From assembly GCA_032615215.1 (NCBI GenBank), contig CP128433.1:758501-822500 (forward strand): a stretch of 64,000 nucleotides of DNA. Direction: 5' to 3'. Origin of the DNA: Microbulbifer sp. MKSA007. GTDB lineage: Bacteria; Pseudomonadota; Gammaproteobacteria; Pseudomonadales; Cellvibrionaceae. The notes below the pieces were generated by a model that had not been told where the DNA came from, did not search any database, and was given only the letters and a program-made list of their open reading frames with translations. The number at the start of each line of letters is the position of its first letter. Position 1 is the first letter of the stretch. A program made the translations under genes and the position numbers. This document shows, one piece after another, positions 43,201 to 52,500 of this stretch.

Positions 43201-44784
43201 TCAGGTCACACCAATAGAGTGAGCGAATTCAAGGCGGAAGCAGCTTTTATTGTCCTCACTTTGGCAATGATACAAACTGATTCTATTGGCTTCACACAGT
43301 TCTCGAGCAATATACAAACCGAGCCCGCTACCGGCCTTATCAGTGGTGAAAAACGGCTCAAACACTTGGTTTTTGACCTCGGGGGGAATGCCACTACCAT
43401 TATCTTTAATATCCAATATAGAGTGGCCTTTCTCAGTATTATAGTATGCATGAACAGCTGCATAGCGCTGTCCAGTTTCCATTTCTGAGTGCCGCAATGC
43501 GTTGTCTGTTAGGTTCGTAATGACCTGTGATAACTGAGCGGAATCAAAGTTTGCTGGGATAAGCCGGTCTGGAACATCTAGTTCAATTCTGTTGTTTTGG
43601 GGGTTGGCTGTATTGAAGTCGGTAAGAAACTGTTTGAGCCAATTTCGCAGGTCATGCTCTTCTGGTGAATTTGCACGCCTTCTGGATAGTTGCATTACAT
43701 TTTCAATGATTTGATTTACACGACCACTCTGCCGGCAAATAATTTCGATTAAATGTCGATCTTCATCTTTGAGCTGGGTAGATTCAGATAAAAGTTGCGC
43801 TGCATGGTTGATTGCAGAGAGTGGATTGCGAACTTCATGTGCAATAGAAGCGGTTAAGTGTCCTAAAGATGCAAGTTTGAGCTTCTGAGCTGCTTCAGTG
43901 AGCTTTCGATTATCCTCGACAAAAATCAGTGTGCTATTGCCACTTTTATGGCGTAATTGGGCAAAGTTGAGTTGTAGCTCGTCATTGTTACCGGCTTTAA
44001 AAAGTATACTTGTGTTTTCATCTTGCTGGCGCCAAGACTGAATCTGACGGTGAAGCTCAGAGTTGGGGGTTTCGCCAGACGTTAGCTGTGTTCCAAGTAA
44101 GCGAGTGGCGGCTCGATTGATCAACTCAGGCTTATTGGATGGCCCCATAACAAGCACGCCTGTATTCATCCTTTCAATGATTTGTTGTGCCAGCCTCTGA
44201 AGGTGTGCTGCCTGACGGCTTTGCTGGTCTGCGCGCAGATTGGCTTTATGGATACGCTCAGATAAATATTGAATTGCGCTGACGGTTACGAACATTAGTA
44301 AGCCAAGCCCACCTGCAGAAACAATATCTCTGCTGGAGCCGGAGCCTGACAAAAGGTGAAACAGTTGGAGGGAAATTACGCCCAGGCTAGCGATGGCTGC
44401 AAAAAATGCGCTCAGGCGTCTATCCAGCAGAATGGCACCGATTGAACAACTGATCAAAAGTAAATAGCCCAGACCAGAGTTCAGCCCCCCACTGGCTTCA
44501 ATCAGTAACAGAAATACCAGGATATCGCACCCCAGAACAACTCCAATTTGGCTGTTATTAGTTTGATATGCCTTTTGTCGGAGAAAGAATAGCCATGTGA
44601 TATTAAGCAGGGCATAGGATGCGGTGGTATAGACAAATAGTGTTGGCAAGTGCTCACCAAGTGAGCCCTCCCCAATATCTGAGAAAAATACTCCCAGCAA
44701 AACCAAGGCTATTGCAACCCGATATATAGCGCTAATCCGTAGGAGTTCGTGATGTTGTAAGGGGGATGTCTGGGAACTGCTCAC
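43201..44784 (-). CDS. pilS: Type IV pilus sensor histidine kinase PilS
   Basis: A 527-residue inner-membrane kinase of the PilS-PilR pair. Six membrane segments lie before residue 175. A PAS-like region follows (about 200-290). The H-box is IAHEVRNPLSAINHA with phospho-acceptor His316. The ATPase domain has NLTDNALRHSE and GSGLGLYIA. In Pseudomonas PilS senses the pilin pool in the membrane. It is divergent from nadE, with 92 bases between the starts. Confidence 0.93.
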   Translation of the reverse strand: MSSSQTSPLQHHELLRISAIYRVAIALVLLGVFFSDIGEGSLGEHLPTLFVYTTASYALLNITWLFFLRQKAYQTNNSQIGVVLGCDILVFLLLIEASGGLNSGLGYLLLISCSIGAILLDRRLSAFFAAIASLGVISLQLFHLLSGSGSSRDIVSAGGLGLLMFVTVSAIQYLSERIHKANLRADQQSRQAAHLQRLAQQIIERMNTGVLVMGPSNKPELINRAATRLLGTQLTSGETPNSELHRQIQSWRQQDENTSILFKAGNNDELQLNFAQLRHKSGNSTLIFVEDNRKLTEAAQKLKLASLGHLTASIAHEVRNPLSAINHAAQLLSESTQLKDEDRHLIEIICRQSGRVNQIIENVMQLSRRRANSPEEHDLRNWLKQFLTDFNTANPQNNRIELDVPDRLIPANFDSAQLSQVITNLTDNALRHSEMETGQRYAAVHAYYNTEKGHSILDIKDNGSGIPPEVKNQVFEPFFTTDKAGSGLGLYIARELCEANRISLYHCQSEDNKSCFRLEFAHSIGVT

Positions 44785-44876
44785 TGTAGATGCCCGGTAT
44801 TCTTGTAGTGGTGAGCCGCTGCTGTTGTTACCCCGATGGGGTTACAATAGCGGCCTGTCTTGTCCGAGGTTCAACG

Positions 44877-46505
44877 ATGTCTACTTTGCAGTTAGTGCTG
44901 GCACAAATCAATTCCCTGGTGGGAGATATTCCAGGGAATACCAAGCAGGTGATAGAAATTGCGCGCCGAGCGTACCAGGAACTGGGTGCAGACTTGGTAC
45001 TTTTCCCAGAACTGACCCTGTGCGGCTACTCTCCTGAAGACTTGTTGTTGCGCCCCAGTATGCAGGTTCGTATTGATGCGGCATTGGATCAACTCAAAGC
45101 TGCAGAACTGCCCTGCGCCATTGTTGTAGGTTACCCCAAGCTGCTCGATGGCGTTATGTTCAATATGGCGGGGGTCATAGTTGAGGGAGAGTTAATCGCA
45201 GAATATGCCAAACAAAAGCTGCCTAACTATCAGGTCTTTGATGAAAAGCGTTACTTCAAGCCGGGTAAATCTCCCTGTGTAGTGCATATCAAGGGAGTTC
45301 CTGTGGGGCTGAGTGTTTGTGAGGATATTTGGTTTCCAGAGCCCATCAAGCAGTCAGTCGATGCTGGAGCCAAGTTGATTCTCAACATCAATGCATCACC
45401 TTTCCATCGGGGCAAGGCTCAACAGAGGCTGGAATTGGTTTCCAGGCAGGCAAGAAATGCCGGAGTCCCCATTGCCTATGTAAACTGGTGCGGCGGTCAG
45501 GACGAGCTGGTTTTTGACGGTGGCTCAATTGTTGTTGACGCTGAGGGAGAGGTATGTGCCAGGGCTGAGGAGTTTACAGAGCAGTTGTTGCCAGCTTCCA
45601 TATCTTTGCAGGGACAGGATTTGACGGTACTCCCTGGGGAAATTGCTCCTCCTCGCGGCGATTTGGCTTCCGTGTACCAAGCCCTGGTACTTGGGGTGCG
45701 CGACTACGTTAATAAAAATGGTTTTAATGGTGTTGTGCTGGGGTTGTCGGGTGGAATCGACTCAGCTCTTACATTGGCAGTTGCGGTCGATGCGCTGGGT
45801 AAAGAGCGTGTTGAGGCAGTAATGATGCCGTTTCGCTATACCTCGGATCTGAGTAAAGGTGATGCGGCCGATCAGGCGGAAAGAATGGGGGTTCACTATC
45901 GGGAAATTAGTATCGAGCCCATCTTTGATTCGTTTATGGGCGCTCTCGCTGAAGAATTTGCTGGCAGTGAGAGGGATACCACTGAGGAGAACCTGCAGGC
46001 CCGCTCTCGTGGCGTTCTTTTGATGGCTATCTCCAATAAGAAGGGCGCGATGGTCCTGACCACGGGTAACAAGAGTGAAATGGCCGTTGGTTACGCAACC
46101 TTATACGGGGATATGGTAGGCGGATTCAATGCCCTGAAGGATGTTCCCAAAGTATTGGTATTCGAGCTGGCCCGTTACCGCAACACAATTTCTGAAGTGA
46201 TTCCTGAAACGGTCATTACTCGACCACCCAGTGCGGAGCTGGCCCCGGACCAGGTGGATTCTGACAGCCTTCCGCCTTATGAGATCCTGGATCAAATTCT
46301 CAATTTCTATGTCGATCAAGACCACAGCGCTGAGGAAATCATTCAGCGTGGCTTCCAGAGAGAGGATGTAGAGCGTGTGGTCAGGTTAGTGGGGCGCAAT
46401 GAGTACAAGAGGCGCCAGGCAGCCATCGGGGTGCGTATTTCTGAACGCGGATTTGGAAGGGATCGCCGCTATCCCATCACCAATGGCTGGAAGCTGGGTG
46501 ACTAG
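44877..46505 (+). CDS. nadE: Glutamine-dependent NAD+ synthetase
   Basis: NadE amidates deamido-NAD with ammonia taken from glutamine. It has 542 residues from the ATG at 44877; an in-frame start 29 codons upstream lacks conserved sequence. The N-terminal nitrilase domain has catalytic Glu45 (FPELTLCG), Lys114 (AKQKLPNYQVF) and Cys148 (SVCEDIW). The synthetase domain has the pyrophosphate loop GLSGGIDSALT and TTGNKSEMAVGYATLYGD. GAGG precedes the start. Confidence 0.95.
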   Translation: MSTLQLVLAQINSLVGDIPGNTKQVIEIARRAYQELGADLVLFPELTLCGYSPEDLLLRPSMQVRIDAALDQLKAAELPCAIVVGYPKLLDGVMFNMAGVIVEGELIAEYAKQKLPNYQVFDEKRYFKPGKSPCVVHIKGVPVGLSVCEDIWFPEPIKQSVDAGAKLILNINASPFHRGKAQQRLELVSRQARNAGVPIAYVNWCGGQDELVFDGGSIVVDAEGEVCARAEEFTEQLLPASISLQGQDLTVLPGEIAPPRGDLASVYQALVLGVRDYVNKNGFNGVVLGLSGGIDSALTLAVAVDALGKERVEAVMMPFRYTSDLSKGDAADQAERMGVHYREISIEPIFDSFMGALAEEFAGSERDTTEENLQARSRGVLLMAISNKKGAMVLTTGNKSEMAVGYATLYGDMVGGFNALKDVPKVLVFELARYRNTISEVIPETVITRPPSAELAPDQVDSDSLPPYEILDQILNFYVDQDHSAEEIIQRGFQREDVERVVRLVGRNEYKRRQAAIGVRISERGFGRDRRYPITNGWKLGD

Positions 46506-46513
46506 CTCTCCTG

Positions 46514-46551
46514 AAAATAGAAACGGCGCCGAATGGCGCCGTTTCTATTTT
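46514..46551. terminator. Bidirectional terminator between nadE and bamD
   Basis: A perfect 17-bp stem, AAAATAGAAACGGCGCC / GGCGCCGTTTCTATTTT, with a GAAT loop. It lies between convergent genes. Confidence 0.92.
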
Positions 46552-46562
46552 TAAGTGATAAG

Positions 46563-47495
46563 TTACAGAAGCTCTGGAGGCAGGGGAGTCTCGTCCCGGT
46601 TGTATTCGGGATTATACAGTTCCCGGCTGTCAAAGCCCCGCGGGTCAGATTTTTCAAACAGGCCCAAGGTAACCCTGTGCACTAGACTGCGGCCGCTTGG
46701 ACCTTTGTAAAAGTCGTAGTTGAAAGTGCCGTCTTCGTTAAAAGCGGGGTGCTTTGGATAGTTATTGCGCAGTACATCCAGGGCATTAGCCTCGAGATCT
46801 TGCATTTCCATCAAATGGTAACCTTGAACCATAACTGCCAGGGCATCGGGAATTGCGGGTGTCTGCTGGAAGTTTTCCACAATGTAGCGGCCGCGATTGG
46901 CTGCTGCGAGGTAGGCGCCGCGCTTAAAGTAGTAGTTAGCCACGTGAACTTCATAGCGAGCCAGCAGGTTACGCAAGTGGATCATGCGCTTTTGCGCGTC
47001 TGGAGCGTAGCGGCTCTCAGGGTAGCGGGCCATTAACTGGGAGAAATAAGCGAATGACTCTCGAGCCGATCCTGGGTCGCGACTGGTCAAGTCGGTAGGC
47101 ATAAAGCGCTCGAACAGGCCTGTGCCCTCAGTAAAGGAGGACAGGCCCTTCATGTAGTAGGCGTAGTCGACATTGCGGTGCTGGGGGTGTAGGCGGATAA
47201 AGCGGTCTGCAGCGGCGATAGCAGCATCGTTTTCATAGTTGCGGTAGTAGGCATAGATCAGCTCAAGCTGAGCCTGTTCCGCGTAGTTGCCGAATGGGAA
47301 GTTGTCTTCCAGGGCTCGCAGGTTTCTGATGGCAAGATCCCACTGGCTGGTTCGCAGCTGTCGCTGGGCCATCTCGTAGTATGCCTGCTCTGTACGTGAA
47401 CCTGTGGGTAGGCCCACTTCCGAATCATCTGTGTTGGCGCAGGCAACCAATATTGCGGACACCAAGGCCAGCCACAGCATTTTCCAGGTCTGCAT
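46563..47495 (-). CDS. bamD: Outer membrane assembly lipoprotein BamD
   Basis: BamD is the essential TPR lipoprotein of the BAM complex. The start at 47495 gives 310 residues with a short signal, lipobox LVAC and acylated Cys19. An ATG six codons upstream (47513) is possible, and neither start has a perfect ribosome site. The TPR signatures are EQAYYEMAQRQLRTSQWDLA, DNFPFGNYAEQAQLEL, DRFIRLHPQHRNVDYAYYM and YPESRYAPDAQKRM. It has a somewhat extended C-terminus (FEKSDPRGFDSREL). It diverges from rluD, as in other Gammaproteobacteria. Confidence 0.93.
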   Translation of the reverse strand: MQTWKMLWLALVSAILVACANTDDSEVGLPTGSRTEQAYYEMAQRQLRTSQWDLAIRNLRALEDNFPFGNYAEQAQLELIYAYYRNYENDAAIAAADRFIRLHPQHRNVDYAYYMKGLSSFTEGTGLFERFMPTDLTSRDPGSARESFAYFSQLMARYPESRYAPDAQKRMIHLRNLLARYEVHVANYYFKRGAYLAAANRGRYIVENFQQTPAIPDALAVMVQGYHLMEMQDLEANALDVLRNNYPKHPAFNEDGTFNYDFYKGPSGRSLVHRVTLGLFEKSDPRGFDSRELYNPEYNRDETPLPPELL

Positions 47496-47613
47496 AGCCC
47501 CTCGCTCTATCATTCTTACACTCTACCTTATTAAACTACCCACCAGTATTAACCTGGCGCGTCGGACATTTAACCACAGTCGCGGAGCTGCCCAAAGTAT
47601 TTGCAATTGATTG

Positions 47614-48567
47614 ATGATTGAACACCTAAAACTAGATATCCAAGTTCCTGCCAATATGGCTGGTCGACGCTTAGACCAGGCCGCAGCCGAATTAATTCCC
47701 GATTTTTCGCGCGCGCGCCTCCAATCGTGGATCAAAGGCGGTCAGCTCACCTTAAACGGAGCCCCAGCTAAGGCCAAGGAAAAGCTCTTTGGCGGCGAGC
47801 TTATCCAGCTTCGCGCAGAGCTGGAACCCCAAGGTAGCTGGGCTGCCCAGGACCTCGACCTCAATATTATGTACGAAGATGACTGCCTGATGGTGGTCAA
47901 TAAGCCCGCGGGCCTCGTAGTCCACCCCGCTGCCGGTAACCCCGACGGCACTCTGCTCAATGGCCTTCTTCATCACAATCCAGCACAGGAGCTGATACCC
48001 CGAGCCGGTATTGTTCACCGGCTGGATAAGGACACCAGTGGCCTGATGGTTGTGGCTAAGACTTTGGCCGCTCAGACCCATCTCGTGGATCAATTAAAGC
48101 AGAGAACGGTGAGTCGACAGTATGATGCTTTGGTCCAAGGATATATCACCGCTGAGGGTCGTGTTGATGCGCCCATCGGTCGGCATCGTCAAAATCGTCT
48201 CAAGATGGCTGTTTTGGACTTTGGCGGCAAAGAGGCGATCACTCATTATCGTGTACGGGAGCGTTACAGCGCTTACACGCTCTTACGCTGCAAGCTAGAA
48301 ACCGGCCGTACTCATCAGATTCGGGTACACATGGCCCATATTAGGCACCCGCTCGTGGGAGATCCACTCTACGGAGGCCGCCCAAAGTTGCCTCCAGAGG
48401 CCTCGGCAGACCTTGTTGAAGCTCTCCAGAGCTTCCCCCGGCAGGCTCTGCATGCGGCTGAACTAGCGCTAGTACACCCCACCAGTGGACAGGGCATGCA
48501 TTGGTGTGCGCCAATGCCTGCTGACATGCAAGCACTGCTCGATCAGTTGCGTGCTGATGAGCCCTGA
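47614..48567 (+). CDS. rluD: 23S rRNA pseudouridine synthase RluD
   Basis: RluD makes pseudouridines in helix 69 of 23S rRNA. It has 317 residues from ATG 47614, one codon after a TTG. The S4 domain spans about 15-75 (GRRLDQAAAEL, SRARLQSWIKGGQLTLNG). The catalytic motif is VHRLDKDTSGLMVVAKT with Asp138. ETGRTHQIRVHMAHIRHPLV is the C-terminal signature. It is followed after 75 bases by pgeF, the conserved bamD|rluD-pgeF-clpB order. Confidence 0.95.
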   Translation: MIEHLKLDIQVPANMAGRRLDQAAAELIPDFSRARLQSWIKGGQLTLNGAPAKAKEKLFGGELIQLRAELEPQGSWAAQDLDLNIMYEDDCLMVVNKPAGLVVHPAAGNPDGTLLNGLLHHNPAQELIPRAGIVHRLDKDTSGLMVVAKTLAAQTHLVDQLKQRTVSRQYDALVQGYITAEGRVDAPIGRHRQNRLKMAVLDFGGKEAITHYRVRERYSAYTLLRCKLETGRTHQIRVHMAHIRHPLVGDPLYGGRPKLPPEASADLVEALQSFPRQALHAAELALVHPTSGQGMHWCAPMPADMQALLDQLRADEP

Positions 48568-48642
48568 AGTACCGGTTATAAATTCGCCTGGGCACCTATC
48601 GCCGGTTCTCGAAAGGACAATTTCGCAAAGCAAGATATCTCA

Positions 48643-49409
48643 ATGCCAAGTAACCACTACCTGATACCCGACTGGCCCGCACCCGCAGGGGTGAGGGCGG
48701 CGACAACGCTACGCACTGGGGGCCAAAGTTGTGGCCATTTCTCCTCTTTTAACCTGGCGGCTCACGTGGGGGACAAGGAGTCAGCTGTTACTGCCAATCG
48801 CCAACAGTTGAGGGGGAGCTTGAGTTGCCCTCAGAACCGCAGTGGCTGGAGCAGATCCATAGTGACAAGGTAGTGGAGGCAAGTGATGACGCCTTAGTTC
48901 GAACCGCAGATGCCTGCTTTAGTATGAAAAGAGGTGTTGTCTGTGCCGTACTAACCGCAGACTGTTTGCCTGTTTTGCTATGCGATAAGAGTGGTACCCG
49001 TGTAGCAGCAGCCCATGCCGGGTGGCGCGGATTGGCCGGTGGTATATTGCGCAACACCGTACGGGCGATGAAGTGTGATCCTGAGGAGTTGATGGTTTGG
49101 TTGGGTCCAGCGATTGGCCCGGAGGCCTTTGAAACCGGAATCGATGTCCTCGAGGCATTCTTTGAAAATGCAATTAGCAGTCGACACACAGAAAAAATCG
49201 CTAGCTGTTTCCGCCCACACACTAAGAAACCACTGCACTTTTTAACAGATATCTACGCCTTGGCTCGCACGGAGTTGGCAGAGCTGGGGGTTGGCGAGGT
49301 GTACGGTGGGGGGCTCTGCACAATGTCAGAACCTGAGAAGTTTTTTTCCTACCGCAGAGAGTCTGAAACCGGCCGTATGGCAACTTTGATATGGCGGGAT
49401 AAAGACTGA
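48643..49409 (+). CDS. pgeF: Purine nucleoside phosphorylase YfiH, frameshifted in this sequence
   Basis: PgeF (YfiH/laccase-domain family) is a purine nucleoside phosphorylase-type enzyme also linked to peptidoglycan editing. The first frame gives a normal N-terminus (TTLRTGGQSCGHFSSFNLA, HVGDKESAV) through NRQQLRG. The reading then continues in another frame (LPSEPQWLEQIHSDKVV, ADCLPVLLCDKSG, AAAHAGWRGLAGG). The switch point is the G-run 48812-48816: six G instead of five would restore a 255-residue protein. The zinc-binding residues in ADCLP and HAGWRG are intact, so a base-calling error is likely. Confidence 0.9.
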
Positions 49410-49574
49410 ATTGAAGTTCTATATGGCATATTTTTTCTATGTAAGCCATTCGATAATATTGGGGCAGCTTGGGCAATTACAAGGCTGGGTGTTGACTGAG
49501 CTGTAAAAACCATAAGAGATAGATTTGCCGCAAAACCACTTTGCATAGAATAAATGCCGCTATTGATTTAAATC

Positions 49575-49601
49575 ATTGAAAACCCTTCCTGCGCCCCTAT
49601 T
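49575..49601 (+). promoter_or_regulatory. Heat-shock (sigma-32) promoter of clpB
   Basis: ATTGAA (49575-49580) and CCCCTATT (49594-49601) are 13 bases apart, matching the sigma-32 pattern CTTGAA...CCCCAT. It is about 90 bases upstream of the clpB ATG. The position and gene support heat-shock control. Confidence 0.7.
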
Positions 49602-49691
49602 TTACTTGTCAGTACCATAGCGAATGTAAAAGGCAAATTAGTGCCACTATTACAGCGCTTCTGAAAAAATCGAGTAAAAGAGGTTTCGTTC

Positions 49692-52293
49692 ATGCGAATT
49701 GACCGAATGACAAACCCGCTACAGGCGGCATTTGCTGATGCGCAATCCCTAGCGGTAGGGCGCGACCACAACCAGATTTATCCCGAGCACTTGATTCTGG
49801 CACTGCTTAACCAGAATAACGGAAGCGTACCCGCATTCCTGTCACAGGCGGGATTTAACCTAAACGGGTTGCGCAATGACCTTGCCAAGCGATTGGACAG
49901 CCTGCCGAGGGTGACTTCCCCCACGGGTGATGTGGGGATGTCCCAGGAATTAATGCGCTTAATGAATCTCACGGACAAGCGAGCCCAACAAAATGGTGAC
50001 AGTTTTATTTCCAGTGAAACTGTATTACTGGCGGCTTTCGACTCTGCGGCGGGAGAGATTTCCAAAATCTTAAATGCCAACGGCGACATTAAACAATTAG
50101 AGGCGGCAATTCAAAAAGTGCGTGGCGACGAAAAAGTGGATGACCCCAATGCGGAAGAGGCGCGCCAGGCGCTGGATAAATATACTCTAGACCTGACCGA
50201 GAGGGCTCTGGCCGGCAAGCTTGACCCGGTGATCGGCCGCGATGATGAAATACGACGGACGATTCAAGTCTTACAGCGGCGTACCAAGAATAACCCTGTA
50301 CTAATTGGTGAGCCGGGTGTTGGTAAAACTGCCATTGTTGAAGGGCTCGCTCAACGTATCGTCAATGGTGAAGTGCCGGAAGGGCTAAAGGACAAACGTC
50401 TTCTTTCCCTGGATTTGGGGGCATTGTTGGCGGGCGCAAAATTTCGTGGAGAATTTGAAGAGCGATTAAAAGCGGTACTCAACGAGTTATCCAAACAGGA
50501 AGGTCGCATTATTCTCTTTATCGATGAGATCCACACGATGGTGGGTGCCGGTAAAGCTGAGGGGGCCATGGATGCGGGAAACATGCTGAAGCCCGCTTTG
50601 GCCCGTGGAGAACTGCATTGTGTCGGTGCAACCACTCTGGATGAGTATCGGCAATATATTGAAAAAGATGCAGCGCTTGAGCGGCGTTTCCAAAAAGTAT
50701 TGGTTGATGAACCAACTGAAGAGGATACGGTTGCGATTCTGCGCGGATTGAAAGAACGCTACGAAGTACACCATGGCGTTGATATTACCGACTCTGCAAT
50801 TATTGCCGCGACAAAATTATCGCAACGTTATATCACTGACCGTCAATTACCAGATAAAGCAATTGATCTTATTGATGAAGCCGCCAGCCGGATACGCATG
50901 GAGATCGATTCCAAACCGGAATCCATGGATAAATTGGAGCGCCGTTTAATTCAATTAAAGATTGAACGAGAGGCGGTTAAAAAGGATACGGATGATGAGG
51001 CGACTAAAAAACGCCTATCGAAACTGGAAGAAGAGATTCTACAACTGGAGCGGGAATACTCCGACCTTGAAGAGGTTTGGAAGGCGGAGAAGGCACAGCT
51101 TGCCGGCAGCCACGACCTCAAGGAAAAGCTGGAGCAGGCCAAGCTCGATATGGAGTCTGCACGGCGTGCAGGTGATCTCAATAGAATGTCTGAATTACAG
51201 TACGGTGTAATTCCACAACTTGAACAACAGCTTAAAAGTGCCGCTAGCGCTGAAGCTTCTGAAGAACCCCGCCTGCTGCGCAATCGGGTGACCGATGAAG
51301 AGGTGGCTGAAGTGGTATCCCGCTGGACGGGTATTCCTGTATCTAAGATGCTCGAAGGTGAGCGTGAAAAGCTACTGCGAATGGAAGATGAGTTGCACAA
51401 GCGGGTCATCGGACAGGGGGAAGCGGTGGAAGCGGTTGCTAATGCCGTACGCCGCTCAAGGGCGGGGCTAGCTGATCCCAACCGACCCAATGGCTCATTC
51501 TTGTTCCTCGGCCCAACCGGTGTGGGTAAGACGGAATTATGCAAGGCATTGGCTCAGTTCTTGTTTGACACAGAAGACGCCATGGTGCGAATCGATATGT
51601 CGGAATTTATGGAGAAGCACTCTGTGGCCCGACTGATTGGCGCCCCCCGGATATGTAGGTTATGAAGAAGGGGGATACCTGACTGAAGCGGTGCGGAGAA
51701 AGCCCTATTCTGTTGTGCTATTAGACGAAGTGGAGAAAGCGCATCCCGATGTATTCAATATTCTTTTACAGGTTCTTGATGATGGCCGCCTGACCGACGG
51801 CCAGGGGCGCACGGTAGACTTTCGTAATACCGTTGTCGTAATGACTTCAAACCTTGGCTCAGATTTAATTCAAAAATACGCCACAGCTGAAAATGGTGAT
51901 GACCTGGACGCTGAAATTCGTTATCGACAGATGAAAAGTGCGGTGATGGAAGTGGTGGGGAACCATTTCAGGCCAGAGTTCATAAATCGTATTGACGAAG
52001 TGGTTGTTTTCCATCCACTGGATAAGGCAGAAGTACGCTCTATTGCCGAAATTCAGTTGCAACAACTTTGCCGTCGACTGACAGAGAGGGACCTGAAATT
52101 AGAGGTATCTGAAAGTCTGCTGGATAAATTAGCAGAAGTTGGGTTCGATCCCGTTTATGGTGCACGGCCATTAAAGCGTGCTATTCAGGTATGGCTGGAA
52201 AACCCGCTGGCGCAAGATGTTCTCGCCGGTAAGTTTTCCCCTGGAGCAACGATCCACGCGGATGTTGAAGGCGATAAAGCCGTATTCCGATAA
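49692..52293 (+). CDS. clpB: ATP-dependent disaggregase ClpB, frameshifted in this sequence
   Basis: ClpB is the Hsp100 hexamer that, with DnaK, resolubilises aggregates. The repertoire is complete: N-domain (NPLQAAFADAQSLAV), AAA1 Walker A GEPGVGKTA and FIDEIHTMVGAG, the coiled-coil middle domain (about 400-525) and AAA2 Walker A GPTGVGKTE. The frame breaks after VARLIGAP at a C-run (51643-51648), and the next frame continues PPGYVGYEEGGYLTEAV. Five C instead of six would restore 866 residues. The end is the usual AAA2 small domain. A homopolymer error is the likely cause. Confidence 0.93.
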
Positions 52294-52500
52294 AAAAGCA
52301 CTTGGGGGTGCCATATGGTGCACCCCTAAACTCCCACCGATTCCTCACTCTCTCCATATCTATACTCACAGGTGCGCTAATCCGTTTGTTCGGATATTTA
52401 CGTAGAGGGGCACCCCTCCGTAGCGCATAGTTTCCCTTGCAAGTATCAGTTTATAGTTTTTATTGACGACACCTTACGGGGGCCTGATATCAGTAAGCGT
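52294..52500 (+). promoter_or_regulatory. Intergenic region with stem-loops and putative efflux promoter
   Basis: GGGGTGC/GCACCCC (52305-52326) follows clpB and may be its weak terminator. Smaller stem-loops occur at 52381-52394 (TCCG/CGGA) and 52404-52417 (GAGGGG/CCCCTC). A promoter-like pair TTGACG (52463-52468) and TGATAT (52485-52490), 16 apart, would start transcription only about 4 bases before the ATG of the next gene, giving a nearly leaderless message. That makes either the promoter or the start codon doubtful. Confidence 0.4.

Noticed and set aside
32503..51648. Phase variation by homopolymer runs in lspA, pgeF and clpB
   Set aside because: The runs are short (5-7 bases) and lie in housekeeping genes where off-states would be lethal or costly. 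Sequencing error explains them better.
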